Source: Hetaerina americana (Eukaryota > Arthropoda > Insecta > Odonata > Calopterygidae). Taken from it: a stretch of 64,000 bases of DNA. Under the pieces are notes generated by a model. It was not told the origin of the DNA. It made no database searches and was given only the letters and a program-made list of their open reading frames with translations. The stretch lies in the NCBI GenBank assembly GCA_022747635.1, contig JAKTNV010000014.1, positions 6,507,110 through 6,571,109 of the forward strand, written 5' to 3'. Positions 11,931 through 24,824 of this stretch are shown piece by piece; positions within the stretch are counted from its first letter, which is position 1, and the number at the start of each line of letters is the position of its first letter. A program made the translations under genes and the position numbers.

Positions 11931-13259
11931 CCTCATAGCCGAGTCCGCTCTCTGTTTTATTTCAATCGGTGAGGGAGCAAGTGCGGTTTAGTTAATTGTA
12001 TCGTGCGTTAATTTAATGGGCCCCCCCTAAAATTAATTCGTCACGTAGCCAGGTTTGTTTTTCGATTAGTCTGCCTTCCGTCGACAGACAGTCGAGGTAT
12101 GATTTGATGTTGAATTCTTCTAACCCGTTCGTTCGTTCCAGCCTCTCGTTAAAACTGGTTGGACTTCCATTAATAAAAACTAAGCGACGAAAATGTCAAC
12201 ATTGTCCATTCAGCATTCAAGATTTTCCTCGAGATGGTCTGTGAGTTCCATCGAAAAAGTTCGAATTTAAATTTCGAATGCCAAAGCCATGGCGGATCAC
12301 ATGAAAATGCAATCAACCGCATCTAAATTATCGAAACTTCATCTATGAAATTTTACAATGAGCGTCGGGTCATTGCCGTGAATTGAAAACACGTGTAAAA
12401 AATTTATTTTGTTTTATTTTTCAGGAAGTTTTTTCGCTGAGCTTAATCACTCAGCCAAGAAAATGGAGTATTAATTAGCTTTTGAATATTTCATCATTTG
12501 AAAAAGCCGCTGAGCACTGATGAAATGGAGAGATTAATCTTAATTAATTAAATAATTTTCACGAAAACTCAGGCCAAAAAACGTTCCCGTAACATTTTTT
12601 ATTTGATGGCAAGGATATATACACGAGTAACACCTTTTGTTGTTTAATAGCAGCGACAAACGCGTGACCTTAATTTTGTATTACAATAGTATCCTAATTT
12701 TAAATTAGTATACCTCCTGCAATACAGAAATGTAATACAATTACATAACCACAAGGAGTAACGAAGCAATATTCGCATGGCGCGCAAGATATAGTAGTTA
12801 TGGATGAATAAATAACCAAAGAATTATAGAACCCGATTCCTCTCTTGCACAATTATATTTAGCTATTTTAAAATGGGCTGTATGATCAACAACCCACTGC
12901 ATGAGACTTAACTTTACGAACTAGGAAACGGTTACTGATGTTAGCAAGAGGAACAACCAATATCAAAAATAGCATAATGTTTGAGGAATCAAATATTTCC
13001 TACCGGCTATGCTCGAAAATCCTTACAAGAATGATTTCGGGGCATTAATTTACGTGATTTCGCTTCAGCCCCAGCAGTTATTTTTCTTTAGTCATACATC
13101 ATTGTCAATAAATTTGCAAGCGAAGATAATAACGTAGATTTGTCTAGAATAATCATCCACAGATTTTTTCCCAGTAACCACCATTTGATAGAATAGTGCT
13201 CTCTATCCATTATACTACCCAATAAATAAATAAAAGAGCAATACATGCACATATTTCAT
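11931..13259. other. AT-rich stretch, nothing recognised
   Basis: AT-rich with short A/T runs. No open frame of note, repeat copy or RNA gene recognised. Confidence 0.5.
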
Positions 13260-13829
13260 TCAAAACCAAACCTTGTAACATTGAATAACGAATCTCAGCG
13301 AGGTACTGAGAATTTTCACTCTTTTAAAATTTTTCCATCCGTAAAATGTTTTATGAGGGAAAAAACCTCCTTTGAGGAAAGCATATGATGGAAAAACTCG
13401 CGAGTAGCCATGAATCATCCCACAAAAGAAGTCCTCAGAGCCTCCAGAGAAATGTGGATTCACGATTGTTGCTCCAGGGCCTAGGAAGAACTTTGTATCT
13501 AGAGAATAGAAGCTAGAGAGGGAAGCTGTAATACTTCTGCATTCAACTCTGAGGCATGGAAACTGGAACAATGCAAGCAGTAAAACGAGTGAAACGGTGA
13601 ATCTGAGCAAGCAGAAAAGATAGACGAATAAATATTCGCAAAGAGCTTGACATGGATTCTTTGAAATAAAAAAAAACGAATGCATCTCATCGGTTTGCTC
13701 TATGGCATAGAAAACAATGACATAACTACCTACGAGAACCAGATCCATAAATGATAACAATCTGAAAGTATATAATGACCTACAGCTAATCATGCAATTT
13801 GGTAAATGTTTCAAGCGAATTAGGGCCAT
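13260..13829 (-). other. 189-codon open frame of unknown status
   Basis: The longest frame outside the GC islands and the LINE. The predicted product is rich in F, L, S and C, with two hydrophobic stretches in its first half (around residues 24-44 and 65-90), followed by a Gly/Phe-rich part (FSGGSEDFFCGM). No family is recognised. A second minus-strand frame overlaps part of it. Its length is unusual for AT-rich sequence but not beyond chance in 64 kb. It could be an exon or a decayed element ORF. Confidence 0.25.
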
Positions 13830-15200
13830 AGAGAAACCATTGTAATTAAATCAAAGGCTGTGTTAATAGAGCGAGAATAGAGCTCGTCTAATACTGAGCC
13901 CAACAGCATAGGGAAAAGGGGAACAGTTCCTTATTTCCTACTCCGTCCGTGGTCTCCAAATATGATTTTGTTCATGAAAACTTAACAAAGCTTGGGATAC
14001 GCAGATAATTCGCAGACGCGTGGCCCGGAATCGAACTGGGATGATAAGGTTAGCACTGTGAAACCACCTGGACCATTACTTACGTTGGATAGTTTTCATT
14101 TTATAATTTTTAAATGACGGCGAACTTCTAATGCTATTCGGACATGAATTCAAAGTTGCATTGTGGTTGACTTCTGAAATAGACTTTCACTTAAGAGCAG
14201 TGTAATTGAGGTGACAGGATGAAATATGCTGATAAACTTAGTGACGCACTGTCAATGCATAAATTTTTTAAATGCGCACATTTAAAAAAATAGAGAATAG
14301 GAATACCCAATGAGAAGTAAAAAGTGACAAGATAAGCTTAAATTAGTCTACTTTACCATAATATCTACTCTTTCGCTAAATTATTTAATTAGGAATTCAA
14401 TGGCTTCCAATTAATATCATTTAGGTAAAGTTGTAGACGAATTTAAAAAGCGTATTTTCAGCTCAATTATTGATTTTCTAAGGTGTCAATCCTCTAGTTA
14501 ATATTGATTATTTAAGAACTCCATACTGATATTTGGGTCAATTAGGTGACCCTCGAAGGGAGTGATAATTTGACATAGGAGAAGGGATGAGCACCGAAGT
14601 GCCGCCCGTGGTCAGGGAAAGTTGTTGGAACTCACTTGATCATGGGCAGTACTTCGACACTGTTATTTTCCTCATCGTCAAATCGTCGTAAACGTCAGTG
14701 TACTCCGAGATTTTTTAAATAATTAATATTGGCTATGGGATTGGCACCTAGCAAACTCACAGCCAAAGGTTCACACCCTATCCGTTACAATAACAGAGAT
14801 TATTTTATTGGATATGTTACTGATGCGGTTAATCCAAGAAAGATAACTGCTATTCAAGACAATGGATCTGGTATGACAAGTACAGGAACAGGCGTGGATC
14901 CACGAGAAGGTCCAAGGTCATCTCCCCTTTATAAAACCCAAAATAAATATTATTTATACTCCCGTAAATAATTTCGAATAACTACCGTAAATTTAACATA
15001 ATTCTCAACAAGAGGCCTTCTAGAGCCGCTGTTACAGTGGCTGCTTATTGTATTCCATGATGAGAGAGCTTATAAGTTTACGAAGGACACTGGAGCATTT
15101 TTATTTATCATCTTGGAACTATCGTGAAAATCGTCGAGCGCTTCACTTTGCTAGGAGATAAAACAATTCGGTTTATCTCGCTGCCGGCGAGAATTTTACG
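13830..15200. other. AT-rich stretch with a tRNA-like patch
   Basis: Apart from the tRNA-like head at 14021-14075, nothing is recognised. An 80-codon plus-strand frame at 14729-14971 (starts MAMGLAPSKL) has fairly ordinary amino-acid composition but no known motif. Confidence 0.45.
14021..14075 (-). repeat. tRNA-like SINE head or tRNA pseudogene
   Basis: On the minus strand, AGTTCGATTCC fits the RNA polymerase III B box, with GTGCTAACC in the place of the D-arm/A-box region about 20 nt upstream and GGGCCA after it. The cloverleaf is not complete: the acceptor stem and anticodon arm do not pair well. A degraded tRNA-derived SINE is more likely than a functional tRNA. Confidence 0.4.
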
Positions 15201-15480
15201 AGACAGGCAAATATTTCCTGGGTGCACTAACATTGCTGACAGAGGGGATAGAGAGGGGAGGGGGGCAGAGACCACCCTTTTATCCCTCCATCTCCTTTCG
15301 GCTTCGAAGCGAAATCTTCTCCCCCGGAAACACTTCCTTCAGCCTCATCCGCAATGGGGGTAAAAAAAGGGGAATAGCTTCGCAAATTTACTTGCCGCCG
15401 ACACAAAACGTCGGATCTATCTCAGACATCTCTCAATTTCGTCCGCACCCCTTTTCCGACAAAAAAGGAAAAAAATAACA
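15201..15480. other. GC-rich island 4
   Basis: A short block with G-rich runs near 15240-15270 and C/T-rich sequence after it. Two overlapping plus-strand frames of about 80 codons have no motif. Confidence 0.35.
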
Positions 15481-16719
15481 TTTACGCTCCATTCATTCCT
15501 CACGGTGTGGATAGGTGGAGATATCCTTATTTAGTGGGGCGATAGTCATCTGCGCTACGCCCGCAAGATGCCAAAGGGACGTCCAGTATGGCCTTTCAGT
15601 TCTCCGGTATTGATAGTGTAGGGGACGGAGGCATGGGAAAGAGAAGTACGTGCGTGATGGAGCAGTATTATAGGAGTAAAATTCCCCGATCGTAGCGCCT
15701 CTGATAGCATCAGAAAAAGCGTAAGTGCAGCGAATAACAGTGAGGACACGAGCGAATTAATGTCAATAAGTTGGCTACGCTGTAAGAACGAATGATGTTC
15801 AGTTTAATTTTTATTCTTCATTTTACTCCTGTTTCGTCTCTCAGTCACTCTATTTCCCAAAAATGTTCAATACTTCTTTTAACACATTCACCACATTCCC
15901 ACTTCGATTTACAAAAAAATCATTAATATAGAATTTCTCTGTACACTATAAAAACAAGGTTTTTATGGTGTATACATGATTTAAAATAGGATCAGATCGT
16001 AAATACTTGCCAATGTCTGGTTACTCAGACCTTAAGTCCAATCATGACCGCAGTAAATCGATATGATGGTCTATACTAGGATAAAATGAGAAGACAGCAT
16101 TTAAATAACACAAGAATTTCCATTGAATAGGGCAATGCGTTGTTTAAACAGTGAAATTTCATTATAATGAGATGAGACGCCCAGTGCCTCTCCACCCTCT
16201 GCCTAGTTTCAAAAATTTACTTTTCTCTTCGTAAATATCAAACAATCCCCAATTACTCAAATTTCCTTAGCAGTCTGTTGCACTCACTCAGACGCACTGC
16301 CCTCCATAAAAATATGAACTCATGCGTGAATGAAAAGTATAAATTTGTGTACAAAATCACACTCGGGAAAGAGAACAGGACGAATATTTTTTTCACATAC
16401 AAACAACTTATTTCTGAGTGACACGTTCTCAAATTTTGACTGAAGACCATTTCTACCAATCGCACATATTGATACACCATCCCCTCACCACATATTTTAC
16501 AGCAAATACTTTTTTAACATCCTTGATATAAGGAAGGACAATCTAGTCTCCATCTCGCCCTGATAAAACTTGTTATCATTATTTTTGCAGTCACACTTAT
16601 TCACGTAAGACTGGTATATTTTAAGCGGAGCAAATGAATAAAAAAAGTTTTCATCTCATACTATTGACGAAAAACACGGCGAGAGGAGAAAATATTGAAA
16701 GAAACCCTTTAAAATCTCC
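15481..16719. other. Mixed-composition spacer, nothing recognised
   Basis: Moderate GC to about 15780, then AT-rich. Small frames at 15555-15749 and 16253-16480 (both minus) have no recognisable motif. Confidence 0.45.
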
Positions 16720-17560
16720 TCACACGATGGCAGGCCTGGAGTGGGAAGAGGAGTCGACGAGAGACGTGAGGAGGGCTCTCCTTCACTGCCTAAAATCACC
16801 CAGCGAATACTGCACCGACTGCAGCCGACACCGCCGTCCTCTCAACCGCGCAACTTCCCCCATGGATCCACCTTCCACGCTCCCCTCACCCTACCGCCTT
16901 CTTCCTCCTTATCTCCCGAATGATAGGGGTTTATCTCCCACCCATTCACCGCCCCCTCACATCTCGTTTCCCACACCCCTCAGACCGCGCAGCTCGTGGG
17001 AGAGAATTGGTACGGTGCGCCGCCCTCCTTTTCCCCTCTCCAAAAGTACCCATCTCCTCCTCCCCCCAACCTTATCCACGCCTGCCTTCAATCTGCAAAT
17101 CCCCGGGAGAACCCAGGGAAGAGAGCGGGGGGAGAGGGAAGGGTAACATCTCGATAACGAACGGGATACATCACGAGCCGTCGCCGCTGGGGGTGAGGTG
17201 GTTGGAGTGGGTGCTGGGGAATAGAAACGAGGGGAGTAAAACCCCCGGGGGTGATCGGAGAGAGGGCGAAGAATCGGAGAGGGGTGGTGCGTGTTTCGAG
17301 ATTGGGTGCGGTCCGATGCATTCGCGCCCCCTCCACTACCGTTCGTTGCCATGGAGGCCTTCCGGGTCCATTATTGCGCCGAGGATTCCGAAAAGCGATG
17401 GGGTGGACGCTGTTCGGTGAGGTTACCGCGGCAACCTTGAATTTATCGCATTCCGCTTTTGACCAATTCCGAGGAATTGAATCCTGCACGCTCCTTCTCA
17501 ACTGTATCAAAAACCCTCGCTGCACCCTGCTCCGATGTGGCCCTCAGAACGGCATCTCGT
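16720..17560. other. GC-rich island 5
   Basis: A CpG-rich block of about 840 bp, C/T-rich first and G/A-rich after about 17100. Frames of 110-170 codons are open in several frames on both strands, so none is credible as a gene. It contains an exact match to the RFX X-box consensus (separate entry). It may be a promoter-type CpG island, but no downstream exon is recognisable. Confidence 0.4.
17422..17435. promoter_or_regulatory. RFX X-box consensus match
   Basis: GTTACCGCGGCAAC fits the X-box consensus GTNRCCNNRGYAAC at every constrained position. RFX proteins (DAF-19, Rfx) use this site, often at ciliary genes. About 0.1-0.2 such matches are expected by chance in 64 kb, so this is suggestive only. 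The GC-rich setting favours it slightly. Confidence 0.35.
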
Positions 17561-18067
17561 ACCGCAAATCGTTAAATCAGAAATAATCCTTTACTTTCAA
17601 AGGAGAATACAAAACGATACTCTTTCGCTAAACCAGGAATGATTCAGGAGAAATTTATTTAAAAAATCAAATAGCTGATCGGAGCGTTTTGAAATCTTGG
17701 AAGTAAGTCTTGGGAGGGTCAATATACTCGAGGAACATCTACAATAGATATACGGTATTGGTAAGACGGGGAACAGGTTGAGGGGTGAACGAGAATAGAC
17801 TGAATAAAATATTCATTAGGGGCGCGGATAGATGTCTACCAATGGAACATGTGATTAGGGATTTAGGGACAATGGCGAAAACATACCCCAAATTAAGAAG
17901 AGACGAAAGAAGAGGGTTATTTATATGAAGTGGCTGTGTTTAATGAAAAGGCACTGAATTGAAAATGTTCATAAAGAAAAGGCTGCAACTAAAGCATCCA
18001 AAACAGTTGGAACCATTGAAAAAAATTAACAGCATACTTACGGGCACACAAAAAGTACACACTTTTA

Positions 18068-18070
<3 letters not shown>
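17561..18070. other. AT-rich stretch, nothing recognised
   Basis: Leads into the (AT)n tract. A patch at about 17810-17925 translates as RGADRCLPMEHVIRDL on the plus strand, but I cannot assign it. Confidence 0.4.

Positions 18071-18134
<64 letters not shown>
18071..18134. repeat. (AT)32 microsatellite
   Basis: Uninterrupted AT dinucleotides. The IYIY peptides predicted across it are translations of the repeat and not proteins. Confidence 0.98.
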
Positions 18135-18137
<3 letters not shown>

Positions 18138-19137
18138 TAAAACTGATGAAATTTCTCGATAAATATATCTCAAAACTATGAAGTATAATTTAAAATATGA
18201 AGATTGTTTAAAAGTTTCAATAATTTTTATTACTAGTTTAAAATTTTTCTGCCTCTTTCTTGGTCGACATCTTATGATCCGAATACAAAAGTCATCATTA
18301 GAGTTTATGTATCAACAACGAGCTGACACAAGTATGGAGAGAAAAACCATATTTGGATGTATATTAGAGTATGGTTTGATGGTATACGCAATTCAAATAT
18401 ATTTTCCAAGTTCAATCACATGAGGCCATTCAAAACTTTACTAATAATAACTTGCGAGAGAATATTTTCTTCACTTATCAAAATATTTTCCAGAAAATAT
18501 ATATCATATATGTTTGTATATATATTATATATATGCAATTTGACAATTACGCACTGCTAATATTTTCAACTACACTCTCATCAATTTCCGATAGAAACAT
18601 TCTCAGTTTAATGTTCTCTTTTGAAAATCAAAGCCAAAAATATACATGTATTTCATAGAGGCAAGAGTCAGACAAAATATCTAGATCTCATACCTAGAAA
18701 TTTTACCTCTAAAGAATGGTGGATTATGGTACAGATGCATAACAGACATTTTTATGATATCCTTTACAACGAGGCATACGCTTTTGTATGCTCCGTTACG
18801 TCTTTAACTTACATATGGTTGGATTTAATCTAAAAACTTACATTTAGATTAGACTGGGAGATTGGAACCCAAAAGAAATGAATTCGATCACCGGAATCCA
18901 TCGAACGAGAAAAATCACCCGAGTGACAGATCATGAAAGAATGCCAGAAGAAGGAAGAGGCTTAAAAGGATCGGAGAACTGTCCTCAAAACAACCTTTTT
19001 CAAGAAACTTTATTTTCGTGAAAGGCTTGTGATAAACCAAAAAAATCACTGTTATCCAGCGTAATTAAGTGGATTGTCAAGGTTTTTCACAAATATGTAT
19101 TTTAAATATAGTTTTTTGGCGGCCCTAAATGACTATT
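18135..19137. other. AT-rich stretch, nothing recognised
   Basis: Overlapping plus-strand frames of 67-81 codons between 18178 and 18833 show no motif. No repeat copy recognised. Confidence 0.45.
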
Positions 19138-19545
19138 AATCTTCAAGTATATCCGAAACTCCCCGTTTCTTCTTTGGTTCTTCGTAACTCCTGTATTCCT
19201 TCACGCGGTTCAAAAAGCTCACTATCTTGCTTTACCATACTTGCCCTACATTCTCCCTTCTATCAAGGCCTTAAAGATACCACTACATCACAATGTTTGT
19301 CTTCGTCCGACTTTCTTAGATTTCCCCCAGCAACTTTCTCTCTTCACCCTCCTCCATACACAAAACCCCAGCGTTCGTCTCAATCTCTTTTGAACTCATA
19401 CTCTCCATTCTTCACCACGCTCACATCTCAAAATTCCCAATTCTACTCTCATCCTCTGACCTCAAAGACCAGGTTTCGCATGCATAAAGCACTACGCATC
19501 ATATAAAAGTCTTTAAAAAAGAGACTCTTCCATAGAATACGTACT
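19138..19545 (-). mobile_element. RTE-like LINE, C-terminal fragment F (pseudogene)
   Basis: Minus-strand translation gives YACETWSLRSEDESRI then IGNFEM, which correspond to YGAETWSLKQEDRR and FEMW in the copy at 39567. Further on come FKALIEGRM and, in a shifted frame, KEYRSYEE and VSDILED. The SYEE ending matches the fragment at 60170-60480, so these two belong to one subfamily, distinct from fragments A, B and C. Several stops and frameshifts are present. The 125-codon plus-strand frame here is an antisense shadow. Confidence 0.75.
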
Positions 19546-22500
19546 TTAAGAGGTGGAATGGCTTGAGCGCTCCGATGGTTGGTTCATTCTGATGGATGAT
19601 TGGGTAACCTATGCCAGATAAAGTGAAAGGTAGGAACCAGGAAAAAAGTAGTCCGGGCCGCACCTTTCTTCAGTGAGGCGTCTGCAAAGAAATCTGACCC
19701 TAGTGGGGTGGCCATTTGAAAGACGGTCTCTCGTTAAAATCACTATTGAGGAAGGTAACGAGAGGCCACTTGAATTATTATTCCCATGATACATACAAAC
19801 GGAGAGAAGAGAGAAACGATTAAATTTAAGGAAATTGAAAATGTATTTATTCATAAACGACCTTTATCAGAAATCTGAAACAATTGTTACTTTTAAGTAT
19901 AATGTCCCAGTAGACAAATACTAAATAGTATTTCGTAACACAGGCACCGCCTTGATTCCATTACCTCCGAGAACCTTTCCATCGAATGTGTCTAGTTTTG
20001 CTCACTGGAAAAACAGCTGGCTCGTGGCCCCGGGGCTTGTTTCTTAGGTTCATTGTCGCGCGGCGTTTGGCCTTCTTTTTCAAATGTTTCATACCCACGG
20101 AAATACATTTTATACAAACATCCATACCATTACCACATGTCTCAGTCAATTGAGGATGAATTTCGATTGGTGCTAAACCACGCAAGTGGGTTTGAAACGG
20201 ATATTTACATGTTGTAAATCACGACGTAATTTAAGTATTGAGAACGCTTGACCATCTAGCGGCAGTTGTACGTACCTTCTGTATCTTACGATGCTGCCAT
20301 CTTTGTCTTGTATAAGTATAAAGATTGCCCGCGTATTTTTAAGCTTATTTAAATTTCAATAATTCTACATATTTGCTCCCAGTCTCTCAATCAAATAGTT
20401 CTTCACCGGGTATTGAGAACTCACGACCCACGAATAAGATTTTTCACTAATGCAAAGACGATCTTTGTTATAAATTTGATATTTGAATGGCTTTACTAAA
20501 AAAATATCTTCCACATCGAAAAACGCTTCAAAGTAGTTCAAGTAGAGAATAATTTATCTCTAGAACGATCGGAAATCCATCGGATCGTAAAAAAGTGATA
20601 TGCCAACGCTGAATATGCGATCTGTAACTCAAGAATGAGATGAAAATTCATTTGAGCGAAAAGCGCAAGGTCGTATATGTCGTACATTTCGGAGGGAGTC
20701 ACTTCCTTTGAACGTCTCGAACGATGTTCATCATTTGTTGGTCTCCGGCCACGTTTAAATTCATTGATCCTATTGAAACGGCTGGGGCATGAACTTCATT
20801 CAACTAGGGTCTTTCACTTTCAAGCCTTTTAAAAAGAAATGTTTAATCACCGCACGAAAATTATTTTGTCCATTTTTCTTTATAAACAAATGTTTGTTGA
20901 TTTAATCGAATATGGAAATGAAATCCGAAGATAGACATAGCTGACACTGTTATAGCTGTCTAGTGAGAGATGAGACGTACCAACTGCAAGAAATTACTCT
21001 CTTGGACCTTCTAAAGAATTATTGGACGACCCACGCATGCATGTATGTATGACAAATATATATGGCTAATGCAGAGGAAATTCTGGAAGAGATGGATCTT
21101 TTAATGCGTCTCACTGTGGAAGTCTTAAAAAAGAAACAGGGGTGATATTATTAGTATTGACAGATTAAGAATTGTCACTAAAAGTATTTAGCTGTTACCA
21201 AGGAAATCATGCTATAACTTATTCTCAAGTCCTTCAGCAATTTAAACTTCCCTTTTAGAACTAATGGTTTGCTAGTTATAAATAACAATATGGGTCAGAA
21301 GTCGATAGGCACGCCCGGTTGAGATCTTGATTGGAGTGACTTAATATTTCATTGAGAAAGAACTTGAATCTTGGCCGATTTTTATTTTCGCTTTCGATCA
21401 GCTTATCTCTATCAAGTTCCAAATCACGTTGGGTAAAAATTGAGTAGAACTTTCCATTTTTCCAAGTGCCAATAGTTATACAAGCAACCTCACTTCGAAA
21501 TTTCGATGTCAATGTACTGTACTAAAACACTTTCCGATGTTGTAACCAGAGTTTGTTAGTAGGAATCGTTTTACGGCAATAGAAATAACCGAGTCAATAT
21601 TGTCCATATCTGCACAAGCTAGGCAAACTGCGATTTCCCAATTCCGTCAATTTTACCGAGGAGACGGCCGTGAAGACCGTAAGTTTAATTTTAAATTTCG
21701 ATGGTAGACACCTTTTCACCGGGCGTAAGGAAACGAATCTTCGGCGGCCTAATACTTCGCCTCGATTGTTTCGGATAAATTATCACCGACACACCTGCTA
21801 CTCACGATGTTTGACTTAGATATAAATAAATGTACTGGGCAAAAAAAATCACTTCAAAATTAAGTGAACGGTCGGAAAAGGAAGAAACTCGTCCTCCCAG
21901 CATTGAAATGCCTATTAAAAGTAGCGAAGGATGAATCTGGAAAAAGCAAACGTCTGACCCAGATATCCAGTGAGGTTCCGATTGTGGTGGAGAGGTTTAG
22001 TGAGTTTGCGGCATGTGGTAAAAAAAAGTGCATTAGGATTTACGCCTACATTTATGGCGAATTCTTGATTGTCCAGTGAGATCGCGCATGACCCCGTTTC
22101 AGAGGACTAACATTTTAGTGAATGACAAAAACACGTACCTCTGCGAAAAATTCCACGCCGGAGAATCTTGAAAGGCATTATTTATGATTATGAAAGTGTT
22201 CAAGCTATTTTGTTCCCTGCCACAAATGCAAAACTTTGGTTTAAAAGTTGAGGTTTTTTTTGTTAAAGTCTCTTTTCCGTAACTTTTATTTAAATCCTAG
22301 GTACAGTTTCCGTAAATTTTCGTCAAAATTTGGAGGTTTTTTGGAAGAATCCGTGTTAAATCCCATTTTTTATTGGCAAACGTAAAGAGTTCGGTTGCTA
22401 TCTTATTCCTATCCACACATCATTTTACGGGACCTGGGATTACAAATACAAGATATGAATTGATATGGTGGAAAGACAGCACTTGAAAGAATTATAGATT

Positions 22501-22884
22501 GACTTTAAGACCCTATACGACCGTGACAATGGTGATGCCGCCATATAACAGGTGAATACTTAAATTATTTAAAGTAATTTATTACTGTTAATTTTATTTA
22601 GATTTATGATGATATATGATTTAGAATTTAATAGATTTATATATGCAATATTGATTGCATTCATAAATCATTAAAACTATATTTACGAGTATACAATTAC
22701 TTATCGCGATTCAACAACAAAAACTATGTTTACTCTGATTTGTCTCACGACGCAGATTGATTTTATTTCACAGTATTATTAAATTATTTAGTTAACCAAA
22801 AATTATTTCATGACACGTATAGAAATGTATATTTGAGGAAGAATACCTCATTATAAAAAGAGTACATCACTTGGGAAACCAGTA
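19546..22884. other. Long spacer, nothing recognised
   Basis: Mostly AT-rich, with somewhat higher GC around 19960-20060. Small frames at 19609-19854, 19961-20185, 21276-21512 (minus) and 21864-22079 (plus, basic N-terminus MNGRKRKKLVLP) have no motif I recognise. Confidence 0.45.
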
Positions 22885-23016
22885 TAATAAACGTAGGATT
22901 ACTAAAATATTTGGGTATTACGATAACTAAGGATGTCCTGGAGAAAACAAGAACGCGAAATGTGTGCAATTGCAAATAAAAAGTCAGGATTCATTAAAAG
23001 GATACTTTGGAAATGT

Positions 23017-23054
<38 letters not shown>

Positions 23055-23712
23055 AAATGGCTAGGCTATTTTACATAAGGGAAGGCTCCACCTAGAGTAT
23101 GCTGTAAGTGTATAGGATCCCCACGAGGTAAGCTTAGTTTAGGAACTAGATTCAGTGTTGTTATGAAAAAGGTTGCAATGTCAATGGGAGAATTACAATG
23201 GGAGGTACTAGTTGACCACAGGTTGACATACGTACATGTAAAATTTACTGAGTAAATTTGAGGAAGTTCACTTATCCGAGGATGTCAGAGATTTATTACA
23301 GGTCCTGACTAACTATGTTAGATCACGTGCGTAAAATTAAGTTGATAGATAATAGAACTAATGGATTTAAAATGTAGATTTTTCCCCGTACGACTTTAGA
23401 TCAAAATAGATATGATAGCAGGCGCGAAGGAAATAATTAGTTCTGATAATGTACATACATTTATTGTCGATATCATGCATACTTTCTAAATAGATGCATT
23501 TTTAGAAAAGATTTCCTCGTGATCTCAAAATTGTCCAGTTCCTGAATTATTTTTCTTGTAAATAGGTTCTTTCATGGGAAATTGGCTAACTTTATTCTGT
23601 AGCCTGAATAAATAAAATCTGTGAAGTTGTAAATATAATGATGGTGCCTGTACAGCTCGAGACCTAACACCTACTCCGCCACACGCCCTTGCGGGATACT
23701 GTATACATAAAC
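22885..23712 (+). mobile_element. CR1/Jockey-group LINE, C-terminal fragment J1 (pseudogene)
   Basis: Reads through the region after the catalytic core of a non-LTR reverse transcriptase: KYLGITITKDVLEKT, then after a frameshift EMCAIANKKSGFIKRILWK and, past a (GA)n tract, LEYAVSV*DPHEVSLV. This order (KYLG, CAxANxKxGFIKR, LEYAxxVWDP) is typical of CR1/Jockey-type elements. Later sequence matches 37320-37775, including the 3' UTR ending near a GCGGG(A/G)TA block. Many stops and shifts are present. Confidence 0.8.
23019..23052. repeat. (GA)n microsatellite inside the LINE relic
   Basis: About 17 AG units lie where the related coding sequence has a short AAAGAGAG run (KCKERVK), so the tract probably expanded in place after the LINE died. 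Confidence 0.95.
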
Positions 23713-24225
23713 ATGTATTCAAGTGCCTTATTTCAATTATATTTCTAAATTAATTGCGCAAATCAGTTTCCATTTCAAAAAAAGATGATTAAAAATAATA
23801 ACAATTTGTGTCCGCCTCTTTGAAGTCTCCGTGAAAGCTCCCGCGGAACACTGAAATATGCAATAAACCGAAGAAAGCTCGTGAGTTCCCATGTTTCCGT
23901 CGAGAAAGATTATTCGCAGAAAGTAAAAGGCTCATGAGAGGCACTTGAGGGATTTATAAGATATCTCCCTAGGGGCATGCTCCATGTCAACCATTAAGAA
24001 CGAAATGAAAAAAAAATTAATACGAGTACATGCCACGGAACAACGTCGCTCATCCAATTAAAGGACGTCTTGGGACTCTTTCTTGGAAGAAGCCGAAAGA
24101 AACGTTGAGAAAACACGAATTCGGGAAATTAATAAAGCTTTTCCTTCCCCGTGTATTACTTTAGCTAAGTCGGCTATTTCAATTTTTTTTTCTTTTTAAT
24201 GTTTCCGTCTTCACTCGCCTCCCCT
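23713..24225. other. AT-rich stretch, nothing recognised
   Basis: No frame or repeat that I can support. GC rises gradually toward the next island. Confidence 0.45.
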
Positions 24226-24440
24226 ATGGCTCCCTCTCCTTAAACCGCCCTGCACGAGAAACAACCTGCCACCTACCTCCCCCTTCATCTTACGTCACCG
24301 GATGAGCCCTCAAATCCATTCGTCCCCTTCCAAACGCCCCTCCATCCCATCACACCACCTGCCCTGCCAAAGAGGAAGGCGGAAGGAGGGAGGTGGCGGT
24401 GTCGGGGAATGGTGGCGTCTCCCACGCTCCAGAGGAACAA
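24226..24440. other. GC-rich island 6
   Basis: C/T-rich then G-rich (GGCGGAAGGAGGGAGG near 24380). Frames of 60-113 codons are open on both strands because stops are rare. No motif. Confidence 0.35.
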
Positions 24441-24497
24441 GCATAAATTGGGTGCGGAATATTTCAACGCCACATGGTGAACACATATTCATTCGCA

Positions 24498-24595
24498 GGG
24501 ATACAGACATAAGGAAAAAGGATAAGAAGACACATAAAACCTCACCCCATTCCCCTAAATTCCTGTGTTCGTCTTTTATGTTTGTTTCTATCCCT
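24498..24595. repeat. Foldback element, diverged copy 1
   Basis: The left part (24498-24540, with ATAAGGAAAAAGGATA and ACACATAAAA) resembles the left arm at 25161-25230. The right part (24562-24595, with GTGTTCGTCTTTTATG and TTTCTATCCC) resembles the right arm at 25248-25317. The two parts still pair loosely with each other. The centre is unrelated C-rich sequence. A TA-rich patch follows it. Confidence 0.6.
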
Positions 24596-24768
24596 AAATA
24601 TATATATGTACTTCTTGAAGGAAAATCTCACGGATGTGAATAATAATGTAAATGTGGAAGCAATATAGCGCTAACGAGAGAGAAAAACACAAAGAAACAC
24701 TCAAAAGTGAAACTTACACGTATTCCGAATTTTTGATGGCCAAACCAACTTCCTCTTGGGGGAGACTG

Positions 24769-24772
<4 letters not shown>

Positions 24773-24824
<52 letters not shown>

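Noticed and set aside
14021..14075. Functional tRNA gene
   Set aside because: A B box is present but the acceptor and anticodon stems do not pair, so only a tRNA-like SINE head or pseudogene can be supported. The same holds for 34803-34876 and 52125-52195.
17940..18173. Open frames with long alternating Ile-Tyr peptides, here and at 24652-24897, 24981-25226, 45329-45544, 52504-52755, 52880-53068 and 54856-55224
   Set aside because: They are translations of (TA)n microsatellites, which contain no stop codon in most frames.
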